From positions 59,688 through 123,687 of the forward strand of contig BQMF02000769.1 of assembly GCA_027922465.2 (NCBI GenBank): a stretch of DNA of 64,000 nt, in the 5' to 3' direction. Numbering within the stretch: position 1 is the stretch's first letter; every line of letters starts with the position of its first letter. The notes below the pieces were generated by a model, which was not told the DNA's origin, searched no databases, and saw only the letters and a program-made list of their open reading frames with translations. Origin of the DNA: Turritopsis dohrnii (lineage: Eukaryota > Cnidaria > Hydrozoa > Anthoathecata > Oceaniidae). The translations under genes and the position numbers were made by a program. Shown piece after piece: positions 35,807-47,800 of this stretch.

Positions 35807-36704
35807 CTTTAAGGGCAGAAACTTTCGCGGGCAGAAACTTTCGCGTTTTTCGCGTTTTTTGGTCATTTTCGCGAAAGTTTCTGCCATTTTAAATATTTTA
35901 GGCCAAAAACGCGAAAGTTTTTTCCGCGAAATTTGTACATTTTTTAAAAAACGCGAAAGTTTTTTCAAGGTAAAAAAAAATCATTTTTTGAACCGAAAAA
36001 CATCTGCAAGTAAAAAAAAAATTGTTTTTAAACCACCAACAACTGAAAAAAATCTATATAAGATGTATTAAGATATAAGATAATATATAATATATAGATT
36101 ATATAAGATATAAGATATAATAAGATGTACAAGTCGGTCTGCAGTTAACAAAGTTGAAGCTCATTCATGCTGGCTGGTTGGAAGATTTCTATAACCTATG
36201 AGTACATCCAAAGGAAAAGAAGTTAACGAGAGCGGATGGAAGGCGGCGGGCATTTATGATGCGATTAAGGTTGGTTCAGAAAAAATGCCACCCATTGACC
36301 CCTTCAAAGATATCGACCCTTTATTAAATGAACACTCCGAACCCTACGACAACCAGCATCTACTACCTGTATGCGATATCACTGTGGAAGAGTTCGAACT
36401 GTTATGCGGTTATAAAATTCAACGAGATGACTTAGAAAGCGACGAAGACTCAGATTCAGAATGGGAAGAGGAAGAAAATGTTAAATCTTTTTGTAAACAA
36501 TAAAAAAAGAAAGCAAAAAAAAATAACTTAAAACACGATTCGCAAAAGTTTTTTCCCTGTTTGAAAAACTTTTTTTGCTTTTCGCGAAAGTTTTTTCCGC
36601 GAAATTTGTTCAAAAAACCCAAAAACGCGAAAGTTAATGTCAAAAATTTCGCGTTTTTTCCTACACGCGAAAGTTTCTGCCCGCGAAAGTTTCTGCCCTT
36701 AAAG
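35807..36704. mobile_element. 898-bp TA-duplicating element (pogo/mariner-like)
   Basis: Ends are inverted copies of CTTTAAGGGCAGAAACTTTC, the inner part of which (GGGCAGAAACTTTCGCG) occurs twice in tandem at each end. Further 'cgcgaaagttttt' motifs continue inward for about 150 bases on both sides. TA flanks the element, and deleting it with one TA copy joins the interrupted retroelement frame exactly. It encodes one short ORF. Confidence 0.9.
36198..36503 (+). CDS. 101-aa acidic protein of the TA element
   Basis: The ORF starts MSTSKGKEVNESGWKAAGIY and ends in an acidic tail (EDSDSEWEEEEN). The part around SGWKAAGIYDAI and DPFKDIDPL resembles the region after the catalytic core of pogo/Tigger-type transposases, so this may be a transposase C-terminus kept after loss of the rest. 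It has no DNA-binding or DDE motif. The similarity is from memory of the family and is weak. Confidence 0.45.
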   Translation: MSTSKGKEVNESGWKAAGIYDAIKVGSEKMPPIDPFKDIDPLLNEHSEPYDNQHLLPVCDITVEEFELLCGYKIQRDDLESDEDSDSEWEEEENVKSFCKQ

Positions 36705-37708
36705 TATATCAAATCGTGCTCCACATGCGCAAGTCGTCAGCATTCTCTCCATGGACCAGCCGTATCTGATTCGAATCGCATCTCTGAACTCTTGCTTTGA
36801 AAGGTCAAAACCATATTCCTTGATTGGGAGCGACGTGATCCAGTTGGAGACGCCTTTTTGAGTGGTTGCATCTACCCTTCGTTTTTCTTCGGGTGACATT
36901 TGCTCCAGGAGTGTGTTCAGCGTTTGTTGTTGCTTGCGTTGACGTGCGCTTTTTATTTGCGATTTTGTTGTTTTTTTTCACCATCGTCCACTATGTTCAA
37001 GATTTGGTTTTGAAGACTTTTCGTTATGGCTTGTGAATTGTCGAATTCTTCGTCAGCACATTCACTGAATATTTTCAAGCCCAGACCCCCGAGACGTGGC
37101 GGTAGAGCAAGTAGTTGATGATCACTGTCTATCACGATGTGACCGCCTGTTATCGCTGGGATGAATTTTTGTCGGATAACGTTGTCGACCCTCGAGAGTT
37201 CTTGTTGGATTTCTTGTATTGTACGCATAAAATACGTCAGCTTGTGTTGGTATCCACTGATGAAGCACGCATAGGCCGCTTGGGGTTGCGTGATGGCGAT
37301 TTGTGACAGGAGTGTGATTTCTTCGATCCATTCATCGACTTTCTTCCGAACGTAATTTGTCTTGTTCGCATCTGTTCCAATCACTGCGCCTAAGTGTTTT
37401 TGGCCATCTGCGGATATCTTGATATTGGTTCCGTTAAATGCTCTGGTCGCACCCTCTATTCTATCAGATTTGACGATGAGCCACGACTTTGAAGGTTGTG
37501 GTGTGTATCCGAATTGAGGTCCGTTTATGAGCAGAGCATCCCACAAAATGCGTAGTGCTTCAAGCGTTCCGGCTGCCGTTATATCATCTGCGATTGCAAC
37601 GTCTTTCTCATTCGTCGTGACATCGGACATCCGGTCAAGCAAGGGAGTTGTCGAAAGTGCATATACGGCCATCCCTAGTGGATCTCCTTGCGTTGTCTCT
37701 TCGTCCGA

Positions 37709-40459
37709 TAAATGTAATTATGCAATCTTTTCTAGTAGTTTTGAATTTTCACTTGTGGAAAGCTTTGATGGTTGCAAATACATCTGTAAAACTTGCCATC
37801 TGAAGTTAAAAAGAAAGAACATCCCAGTTCAAGCTGTTTGCAACAATCTGAAAATTGATAATCTCCCGTCTGATCTTTCTGACATCAACCGATTGGAGAA
37901 AGTTTTGATAGCTAAACGAATTCTTTTCAAGAAAGTTATAATTCTACCCAAAGGCAATTTTCCAAAAGTAAAAGGAGCCATTTTTAATGTACCAATTGAA
38001 GCTGAAGATGTCTGTAATGTTTTACCAAGACCAGCTGACAGTAATGGTTTACCAAGACCAGCTGACAGTAATGGTTTACTTTTGCTGAAATTACAAATGT
38101 TTGAGTCGGTAAAAGCATACCAAGTACACAATCACTTAAAAACCTGTCGCAAGTACAAAAATAGTACATGCAGATTCAATTTTGGTCATTTTTTTACAGA
38201 TCGCACTATAATTTCTAGTCCACTTCCTGTTGAGGTGAGCCCTGATGACAGAAAGTAGGAAAGCACTGTTAGATACTGTAAAAAGTTATATCGACGAATA
38301 CCTATGTCCTAAGAAGCATAATGTTATTGATCCATTAAAAGATAATTATGAAGATGCTCGCTGGAAATATTTCAGAAATTTTGGACAAACTCGGCATAAC
38401 GGAAGAAGAATATTACACTGCACTCTCCATTTCTAATAATGATGACTTTGAAATTCACCTTAGACGCTCACCAAGTTCTTGTTTTGTCAACAACTATTTT
38501 GCAGAAGGTTTGACTGCATGGAAGCAAATTTGGACATTCAGCCTGTCTTCAATCACTATAAAGCCATAACATACATGTGTAAATATCTTTCAAAGGCAGA
38601 AGATCACTGCTCCAAAGCAATGAAACAAGCTTTGGATGAGGAAAAGTCCAATAACTTGAACAAATTTGAACAAATGTTTGCCATCGCAAAAACATATTCC
38701 TGTAAAAGAGAATGTTCTGTGCAAGAAGCTGTGTATCATGTAATGCCTGACATGTGGTTGCGTACAACATTCCCAAAAGTCATTTTTGCCAACAGCAATG
38801 TTCCAGAAAGCAGATTTCGAATTTGCAGATCTGAAGAGGAGTTAAATAATCTTCTTGATGAAAGCACAGATATTTTCAAAACAAACAAGTTAGATCGTTA
38901 CCTTGACCGACCTGATACTTCTTTCAAAAACGGAAAGTTTGCAACTGTGAATAACATGTGTTTTGCTGAGTTTTTGGCACATTATTTATTTGGAATCTAA
39001 GCCCACTGACAGCAACGAAAATGATAACCAGCCCCAAATTTTGAACGAATTGCTAATGGAAGAAAACCATCAGTCATCACACCCCCTGTTTTTCCATTGA
39101 TGAACAGTAAATCTAAATTAAAATGCAGGAAAATCCGTGCAGTTTTAAGGTATCACATTCCTAATAGACACAAATATCCAGAGAGATATGCTCATCATTT
39201 GTTGTTTATTTACTATCCTTTTCGATCAGAGGAAGAACTATTACACAATACGTATGTTGAAAAGCTTGGTCAATCTGGTGTTCTGGACATAGTTAATGAA
39301 AATAAAGCAAAGATTGAACCATACGATGAACTAGTAGATGACGCTTTCCAAAACTACAGAGCAGACCTTGATGTTAATTACAATCCATTTGCACAACAAG
39401 AGAATGAGGCTGTTCAAGATATTTTGGATGCTAACAATGACATGTCAGATGAGGAAGAATTGCACCATGTGCAACATCAAGAATTGTCCCTGAAAGACAG
39501 TATGTATTAGACGATAATGTATTGAATGACAAAATTCAATCACTTAATTTCAATCAGAATATTGAAAACTATTTATCATGTTCTATCAAATGTCCTGCTT
39601 CGCAAAGCCACAGATCCAGTAAAGCCAAGAGCCTTATTGTTGGTACCTACAGGTACAGCTGTAGTAAATATTGGAGGTACTACCATACATTCTGGCCTTA
39701 GTATTTATAGTAATATTGTGCACCATTAAGCGACAAGGTGAAGACATCCCTGCGTAGTAAACTTTCTGAAGTGTCTGCTGTGATAATTAATGAAATATCC
39801 ATGGTTTCCAATGAACTATTAAAAAATGTTCACATGCGATTATGTGAGATATTTGGTGTTAGTATTCAGATCCCTTTTGCAGGTAAAACTGTCATTGCTA
39901 CAGGAGACTTTTTTCAGCTACCACCAGTAATGGGAAGACCTGTTTATTCACCATATGGCTTTGTAGAGAATTTATTAAAATTATGGGACACTTTTAAAAT
40001 TGCTGAGTTAACAGAAGTGATGCGACAACAAGGTGATTCCGTATTCATTGATTTGTTAAACAATGTACGTGTTGCCAATATAACAACTGACGACGAAGAT
40101 CTCCTTGAAACACGATTTATCAGTACTAATTCTCCCGAGTATCCAGCTGATACCCTTCATCTATTTGCTGAAAAATAAACCTGCTGTGGACTATAACAAG
40201 AAAAAATTAAGTGATTTAGAAAATCCAGAAGTCGTGATAAATGCAATCGATGGCTTGCCGAAAGATGTTCCTCAGCGCCTCATCAGTGATGCTCTCAAAA
40301 GAAAACACACTGAAACCGGTGGTCTTCCGTTTAAAAATTGAGGCTAAGGTGATGCTTACATCGAACATAGATATAGAGGACAAACTTATTAATGGCCAAA
40401 TGGGCATAGTATACAATTTTGTGACAATTGATAGTAAGATTACAAAAAAACTATGTTAA
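37709..40459 (+). mobile_element. Helitron-like element, C-terminal part, HUH nuclease deleted
   Basis: The first frame (37709-38258) has GCKYICKTCHLKL and FPKVKGAIFNVP, the region before the Helitron replication protein. It then jumps to VHNHLKTCRKYKNSTCRFNF, which normally lies after the HUH nuclease; the nuclease is deleted. Later frames give PVFNHYKAITYMCKYLSK (Helitron-like N-terminal domain), RYHIPNRHKYPERYAHH, and a PIF1-like helicase with TTIHSGLS, VIINEISMVS (N where the Walker B aspartate is usual), ATGDFFQLPPV and NGQMGIVYNF. The Walker A loop is absent. Multiple frame changes and stops show a dead copy. A 26-27-base direct duplication occurs at 38020-38075. Confidence 0.85.
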
Positions 40460-41837
40460 ATTTTTTGATGCTGGCATTACGAAAATGGCATCTGACAGAT
40501 GTGTTTGTTGTATTATCAAGCAAAGAACAAAAAAATATATATGTCTTTATAAACAAACTGTACATAAAACTTGTCATTTATCATTTTAAGAACAAATTTA
40601 AATTACCTTTATAGTGGAATACTCATACTTATTTACAGTCTTGTTATTTTTTTTAATTTCGTTGTTTTTTTTGTATATCGTAAGTTATTTTTTACTCTGC
40701 ATGACTAACAGTCTCTTTTATTTTCTTAAACCTGAATAATCGGTAATTGTTTTGCTTGCTTTTTTTTTTTAATTTTCTATGAAGAAGGACAAGAATGTAT
40801 GAATCGTGCATTGATATTGCCAGTATTTTTTCAAAAATTGTCACTTATATGTTTAGTCGTTCTTTTTTCATGTGAACACTCTAGCCCGGTCAACTTTTGC
40901 GCATGTTTTTCTTTGTTACGTGTAAGCAATGATAATCACATGACATCTTTCAGCACGGTTTGTCAGGATGTTTTTTCTCATGTGAACCGGTGAACCGAGA
41001 CCGTCCACTTTGCCGGGTTAATGTTTCTCCATGTGAACACCCCTTAGTGGCTGTTCATATGGAGGCGGGCTGTCCCAGTTGACCGGGCTGGTTCGGTTAG
41101 GTGAGATCTCGCCATCTTTAAGACATGAAAAAAAAAATGTGTTCATATGACTAGCGAGCCACCCCGCCTTGCCGAGATCTCGCTTGTTTAGGCGGGATGG
41201 AAAATTGTACACATGAACACGGGATAAAAGTCGTGACTGTAACTCTAAGAATGACAATTTTGCATTTTGATCAGCAGTCCACGTACAGCGCATTCCAGGT
41301 GTTATGTAACTGAATTCTACTGGGGAAATCTGATGCGAGGCAAATTGCACTTTCGTATGAGCCTGTAGGAGGTTTCATCGAGTTACGGCAGCCAAAATGC
41401 ATCTCTCTGTTAGTATTTTGACAATATTTGACATTGCACATCTCCACTCCGTAAAAAAATAAATACTTTCTTGGCAACCTGTGTTCTGAAAATTTTCAGA
41501 TAAATGTAGAGTTCAGATAATTTGAATGGTCTATTTTCTTGCATAATGTTTTTATTGTCTGGAGCGAACATACCCATGAGCATCTTGTTTTAATACGGTT
41601 TCATGAAATGCTTCATTTTGAAGAAACTGGTCTTATAAGAAGCATTGTTTTTTACGTGATCCAGTCCCCATCTAACCTAGTTTCCAGTCCCCACCTAACC
41701 TAGTCTCTTTAGGCTTGAAATGGTAATACTTCTCAATAGCATCATATGATTAGTGGCGGAAAAAAAATCACAGATGAACTTCAGATGAATTTGTTGGGGG
41801 ACTGCTAATTTATTTTAAAAGATCTTTCGTTTATAGA
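40460..41837. other. No gene; GC-rich inverted-repeat block
   Basis: At 40870-41230 phrases such as 'catgtgaacac' and 'gtgttcatatg', 'cccggtcaactt' and 'agttgaccggg' recur in both orientations, probably an unclassified foldback element. 'ccagtccccacctaacctag' is nearly duplicated at 41660-41705. This is the 3' flank of EIF3F. Confidence 0.4.
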
Positions 41838-44800
41838 TTATATTATGCTGTTGATTTTCGTGTTGACGGATAGTTGCGTTTTCGTCAAGCTGGCCATGTA
41901 TAACACCATCAACAAATCCTGAAATAAGAGAAGAAATTATTCAAAAAAGATCTCAACCTCAGCTTAAAATCGAGTTACATTAGATAATTCGTTAACCTTA
42001 TCCTGCCCTAATGGGGTTTTAAAACGTCCTTCACGGAAGACTCGTATGGAAAAGTCCTAGCATCAGACACTATTGCTACTTTAAGCAGCAGTGGTATAAC
42101 GGTAACGTGTTCGGCTGGCACACCAGAGGTTCCAGGTTGGAGACCTCCTCTGGACGAACACAACCTCTACCGGCCCTGTCCTTGGTGATACTGCTACCAG
42201 CTCGTTACCCCGTAAAATCTTCGGATGTTTCGACGTCAATAAGGTTCGGTGAAGGGTAAGTGTGAAATTGGTATCAAATTGAGATGTCAGTTGGAGTGAT
42301 CGCGTAACCCCTCTCCTCGTATTGCCTATCAGTTAGTATAGGAAGGGTGAGCATGAATAAGAAAACATAGCATGGGTCGACCTGGCGCTTCTGAGTGTGG
42401 AGTGAGTGACGCCGCTAAGAACTAAAGTCACTCTGAGAGCTAGTGATTTGGAAACCTCAAACTTACCTGCATGTTACTGTTCATCATCTTTTCGATCTGT
42501 GCAGGTTCCATTTGAGGGATGGAACCGATTACCGTCATGAGTTTCTGACCAACTTCATTGTTTGGTTGTGCTGTGCCATTCTGAACAAAGTTTTAAACAG
42601 AGCCGTTAGAAAATTCCCTCATTAGAAAAAACACGTTATGTTATAGAACATATTCATTCATTTTTACAAATCTTTTTTTTATTGAGGTCATGTTAAATTT
42701 CTTGTTGAAATTAAAGGCACGACAACTTGGTAAGAGACTTCAAAACACTTCAAAAAAGGTTTCTGTAAATAAAGTTTTTTGCTCCAAGAGAAACTAAGAA
42801 CTCGAACAAAATGATTTTCCTTTTTGTTTGTTTTCAAGTAAAAATGTTTAGGGTGCCAAACATGTCGGAAAGAATGAATAAACAATAATAACATTAACTG
42901 AAGAACTTACAACAACTTCTTTGACATACTCCAATGCTACCTTCAATCGATCAACCAAAGTATTTGTCGATCTACACAAAAAACAAATGAAAACATAGTA
43001 TTCAGATAACATAGAAACACATTCAAAAGATAGACCAAAGCATGGTGTTCAAACAACACATAAAAAAATTCAGAACATAGACATAGCATAAACATAAACA
43101 CATGATAAAAAAATCCCAAATCAAAAATCCAGATAATAAAACAAACAAACAAACAAACAAATAAATATTCAACTCACTGAGAGACATGTTGAACAGCGTT
43201 TGACAGTTTAGCTGGTTTTTTAGAACCACCTTTATTTTTGGCGAAGGTATGAACTGGTGATCCGTAAGAGGTTCAATAAAATAAAAATGAAAACAAACAA
43301 TGAGATTCAAAAAGGTAAAAATGGTGTGTGTTGATTGGTTTGTTAGAAGGAATCAGTGATATCTGTACATGAGAACACAAACAGATAGATTGGTAGAAAA
43401 CAATACAAACAGGTATATTCACAAAATGTTTGTCATGTTTATCTTTATTATTATTATTATCTTGATGTGTTGGTGTTTTAACAAATGTCTTACCTGCTAC
43501 TGCCTCAGGATCATATGCCTTCACAGAACAAGGAACTGGTGTAAAAATGGTACCCATAGTTCCCCCAGGAACACCCATCGGAGAGCTTTATTTTGAAAGA
43601 ATGAAATGGAATAAAATAAAATTTTGAAACGACGAAAAACACTTATAGGAATCAATCAAATAAAAATATCTATCACTTTGTAACCATGGAAACTGAATGA
43701 ATTAGTACTGATACCTGATGTATGACTTAATAGACATCTTTCCAGTCTTTAACTGTGTATCGAGTGTCAAGTGTATAGGATTTGAACATTCAATTGAATA
43801 ATACTCATGAATTAGTGTTGAATGTCCAGTAACATCATGGCTGGTGGCAAACCTGAGAAAGAACAAAAATCTTTTAAGAAGTTTTAAAAATCTTTTTATT
43901 TTTATTTTCTTAGTAGTAAGGCAAATGTAATTTTATGGTACTTTTGGTGGAAAAACTGAAATTTGAGAAAAAAACATAAAACATTCCTTCACTCACCAAC
44001 CAAGGATATCTTCAGCAGGATTTGCATCTTTATATAACTCTAACATAGAACTAGCATATTCTTTGTCAAATGCAACCTACCAAAAGAAAGTATGATAAAA
44101 ACATTAAAAAAAAAACAACTTTCGTCTCACAAATACATGTTCGTGCTGATTTAGCCATTCTCTAAAAGGCATCTTTAAAACCAAATAGCCGCCAATGCGG
44201 CGTCGCTCGCCGCCCATATCCACCTGCTCTGTATCACTGTATCAATAAACGTCAAATTTCCTTATAAACGGCTCGTACAACTTGTGTTCAACCAGAAGCA
44301 GATTTGAAGTCACCAATCTTTCATCAGTGTAACAATACACTCAAAACGTATAGAGAGAAAACTTCAACTTTTTATTAACTTTTGTTTTAAAGAAGTTACG
44401 CGCTCTGACATGGGTGCTATCAAACGTAAGGGAGAAATGGTTTCTCTTCTTAAAAAGATCACAAGGGAGGAGAGAAAGAAAGGCACGTGCTAAATGAATA
44501 AAGTGAATAAAAAAAAACGTTCGATCTGATTAAAATAGATTAAAAGAAATCGATTAAAAGTAATTAAGACAACTATTAAGACAAAAGCAAAAAATATTTT
44601 GTTTCATGATACTCTTTTTTTACCTATCGGTTTTTAAACATTTTGATTGCTCGAAAAAAAGTTCACCCGTCTCAGACAGTCAGGCAAGCGTTAGGATACA
44701 ACATTGGCAAACCGAACATGCTGCTACGTACTGCCACTGCTGCTTTTTGTCCAAAATGTTTAATCAGTTAATTTCTTTGTATTTAGTTGATGTATTGTTT

Positions 44801-47800
44801 TCAAAGCCAAGTCAACGTGGAATATAAAACTAACAATAATGATAGAAACAAAACGTTATTCCTATTAGTTCATCAGCCAAAAAAAGTCAAGTTCGATTGG
44901 GCCTGCAATGTATTTGCTTCAAACTCACGTCGCACACAAAAAAAGAAATAATTTCGCTCACAACTCAATCTACCATTTTGCGTGACTTACAAACAAACAA
45001 ACAGACAGACAGACAGACAGAGAATCGGCTATTAATATATAGACTAGCCGCCAAGGCGGCGTCGCTCGCCGCCCATGTCCACCTGCTCTGTATCACTGTA
45101 TCAATAAACGTCAAATTTCCTTATAAACGGCTCGTACAACCAGAAGCAGATTCGAAGTCACAACCTCTGGTAAAACCAATCTTTTATCAGTGTAACAATA
45201 CACTCAAAACGTATAGAGAGAAAACTTCAACTTTTTATTAACTTTTGTTTAAAAAAAGTTACGCGCTCTAACATGGGTGCTATCAAACGTAAGGGTAAAA
45301 TGGATTCTCTTCTTAAAAAGATCACACGGGAGGAGAGAAGAAAAGGCACGTGCTAAATGAATCAAGTGAATAAAAAAACGTTCGATCTGATATAAAATTA
45401 AAAGAAATCGATTAAAGACAACTATTATGACAAAAGCAAAAAAAAATATTTTGTTTTATATTTTTTTTTTACCTATAGGTTTTTAAACATTTTCATTACT
45501 CGAAAAAAAAGTTCACCCGTCTCAGACAGTCAGGCAAGGATACGTTAGGATACACTGGCAAACCGAGATGCTACCACGTTCTCCCACGGCTGCTTTTTGT
45601 CCAAAATGTTTTATCAGTTAGTTTCTTTGTATTTAGTTGATGTATTGTTTTCAAAGCCAAGTCAACGTGGAATATAAAACTAACAAAATAATAAAAGCGA
45701 AACGTTATTCCTATTAGTTCATCAGCCAAAAAAAGTCACGTTCGATTGGGGTTGCAATGTATTTGCTTCGAACTCACGTCGCACACAAAAAAAGAAATAA
45801 TTTCGCTCACAACTCAATCTACCATTTTGCGTGACTTACAAACAAACAAACAAACGCACAAACAAACAAACAAACAAACAGAGAATCGGCTATTAATATA
45901 TAGATTACTCATGATTACTCATGTCACCAATCTATCGTTACAAACTGCTTTATTTCCTAAACATTGGACGAAAGCCCAAATAACACCCAGGCCTGGCCGT
46001 GAATAAAATGCTTCGCGTGCGGTAACCGCACGCCATAAAAGTTTTAAAAACTTATGGCGTGCGATCATCGCACGCCAAAAAAGTGATCGCACGCCACGGG
46101 ACCTGGAAACTAAGCTGCTTTTTAATTTCACTGAATAACACGAAAACTAGTCCTGCTGGTACCACTTATGTTTTCATATTCTTTCGTTAGGTGAACAAAT
46201 GAATTCGAATAATGAAGGAAATTTCAAAATTACCTTAGCAACGGTGGTCGTTTTCCTTAGCAACAGCTAATAAACCTAAGCTATAATGTAGGTCGGCATT
46301 AGTGTTCTGAGGCCTACCACAGGTCGGCAATTTATTAACTTGCATGCCGAAGTGCTCAAAACGATTCATGTTCAACTCCAAGTTTTGAATGGATTTTTTT
46401 AAGGCCTTCAGGATCGGCCGTTGCTGGTTCTTCGAGTGACATAAGGGGAAATGTGTTGTAAAGAAAAGAAAACGAAATCGTAAATTTCAACAAAAATTAT
46501 TTGGCATAATAGACAAGGAAGTAAAAATATACTGAATACACATTTAGTGCTTTTTCATTTAATCCAATTTAATCCAGTTTTTGTAAACAAACAACTTTTA
46601 TAATCACATTAACACAAAAGAGACAGGTGAACGTGTTTGATCTCCCCATTCATTCAACATGACTTCATTCATCAAACAAGTTTTTCTTTCGTAAATATAA
46701 ACATATATAACACCTGTTGATTAATCTACATTAATGATTAATTCAAGTTGATCATTCTTTCTACCAGCTGATGGAAGAAAAAATATGTAAATATTCTGCA
46801 CGTGCGATTTATAAATCTGTTTGATTGCACGTGTGGTAATCGCACGCCTAGGGTCCGTTTTTACGAAATTCACGTGTGCGATTAACGCACGCCTTAGCCG
46901 ATCTAGGCGTGTGTGGGCGCGTGCGCGTGCGATCGCACGCCATTCATGACCAGGCCTGACACCTGTTCATAAAGCAAGCCTAACCAACCTGAGAACTTTC
47001 GACTAATATCAGTACTTCCTATACTTTCTAAGATCAGCAGTTTCATGTCAATGAATATCTTGAACACTACAATCTTTTGTCACAGAGCCAGTTTGGCTAA
47101 AGAAAGAAACGTTCAACTGACCAAGCAGCATTACTTTTATGTGTTGAGATCAGAAAACATGTAAACAATGGTAAAGGTCGACTTTTCATCCGACTCGGAA
47201 ATGGAAGGTCGAATGTGGGATGAAATCGAATTTCTTGTTTGTGATACATCTGATGCTTGAGTGAACTTGTGGATTCTGATGACAATAAAGTTTGCTTCGA
47301 GCATGTCAATGAGAACACCAGTTTCAACATCGCTCCATTCTTTTGTTTCTTTTGCAACTTTCTCATGTTTTTTCCCCTTTGCTTCCAGTTACTTTTTTTT
47401 CTTTCTTCTTGTTTTTTGTCACTTCTGCTTCTTGTTCTTCACTTTCCTTCTCCATCCTGTGCAGTTCAAAAGCTGCACCCCTAAGATCACACTCTTTTTC
47501 ACTATCAAAGTCAGACATCTTGTTTTCTCCGCATGGTGATGTAAAGAGAATGTTTTATTTTGAACAAATTCGAATGTTTTCACACATTCAAAATTCTATC
47601 AAATCGTTCGAAACCGCAAATCTATGAAAAGTCGGATAAAATGATGTACCAAACCGATCTGACATCACTTTTGTACATTTTTTGTTGGATGAAGTCGGAT
47701 GAAACTTTTGTTCTGAAACAAACTTTCATCCCACTTGATTTTTCTCATTTTTTTTGAAAATTTTGTATTTTTGAATATTATGCAAACTGATTCAACATTT

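Larger units (their letters stand above)
28897..37708 (-). mobile_element. Retroelement with RT and C-terminal nuclease-like domain, split by two insertions
   Basis: On the minus strand the frame begins at 37708 inside an RT (TTQGDPLGMAVYALS, AIADDITAAGTLEALR, PSKSWLIVKSDRI). It continues to a 3' part with LGGLGLKIF, EFRDAIRIRYGW, CACGARFDI, SCKKGGFITLRHNEIRD, GFWVAGQRAFFDIRVFD and NENEKKRSYNERVL. It ends in IRTRTSFSLLRS and CIRGSRSR, with a stop at 28897-28899. This C-terminal region looks like a PD-(D/E)XK-type nuclease, but the family has no settled name that I can give. Two younger elements interrupt it (29029-35306 and 35807-36704). A one-base shift lies in an 8-T run at 36971. The 5' half is missing: homology stops at 37708 against Helitron sequence. 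Confidence 0.82.

Noticed and set aside
42085..42160. A functional tRNA gene
   Set aside because: The A box and B box are only approximate, the acceptor stem does not close, and the sequence continues into a SINE-like body.
47257..47627. Overlapping serine/phenylalanine-rich ORFs
   Set aside because: They lie inside the 685-bp MITE in low-complexity sequence, and several frames are open at once.
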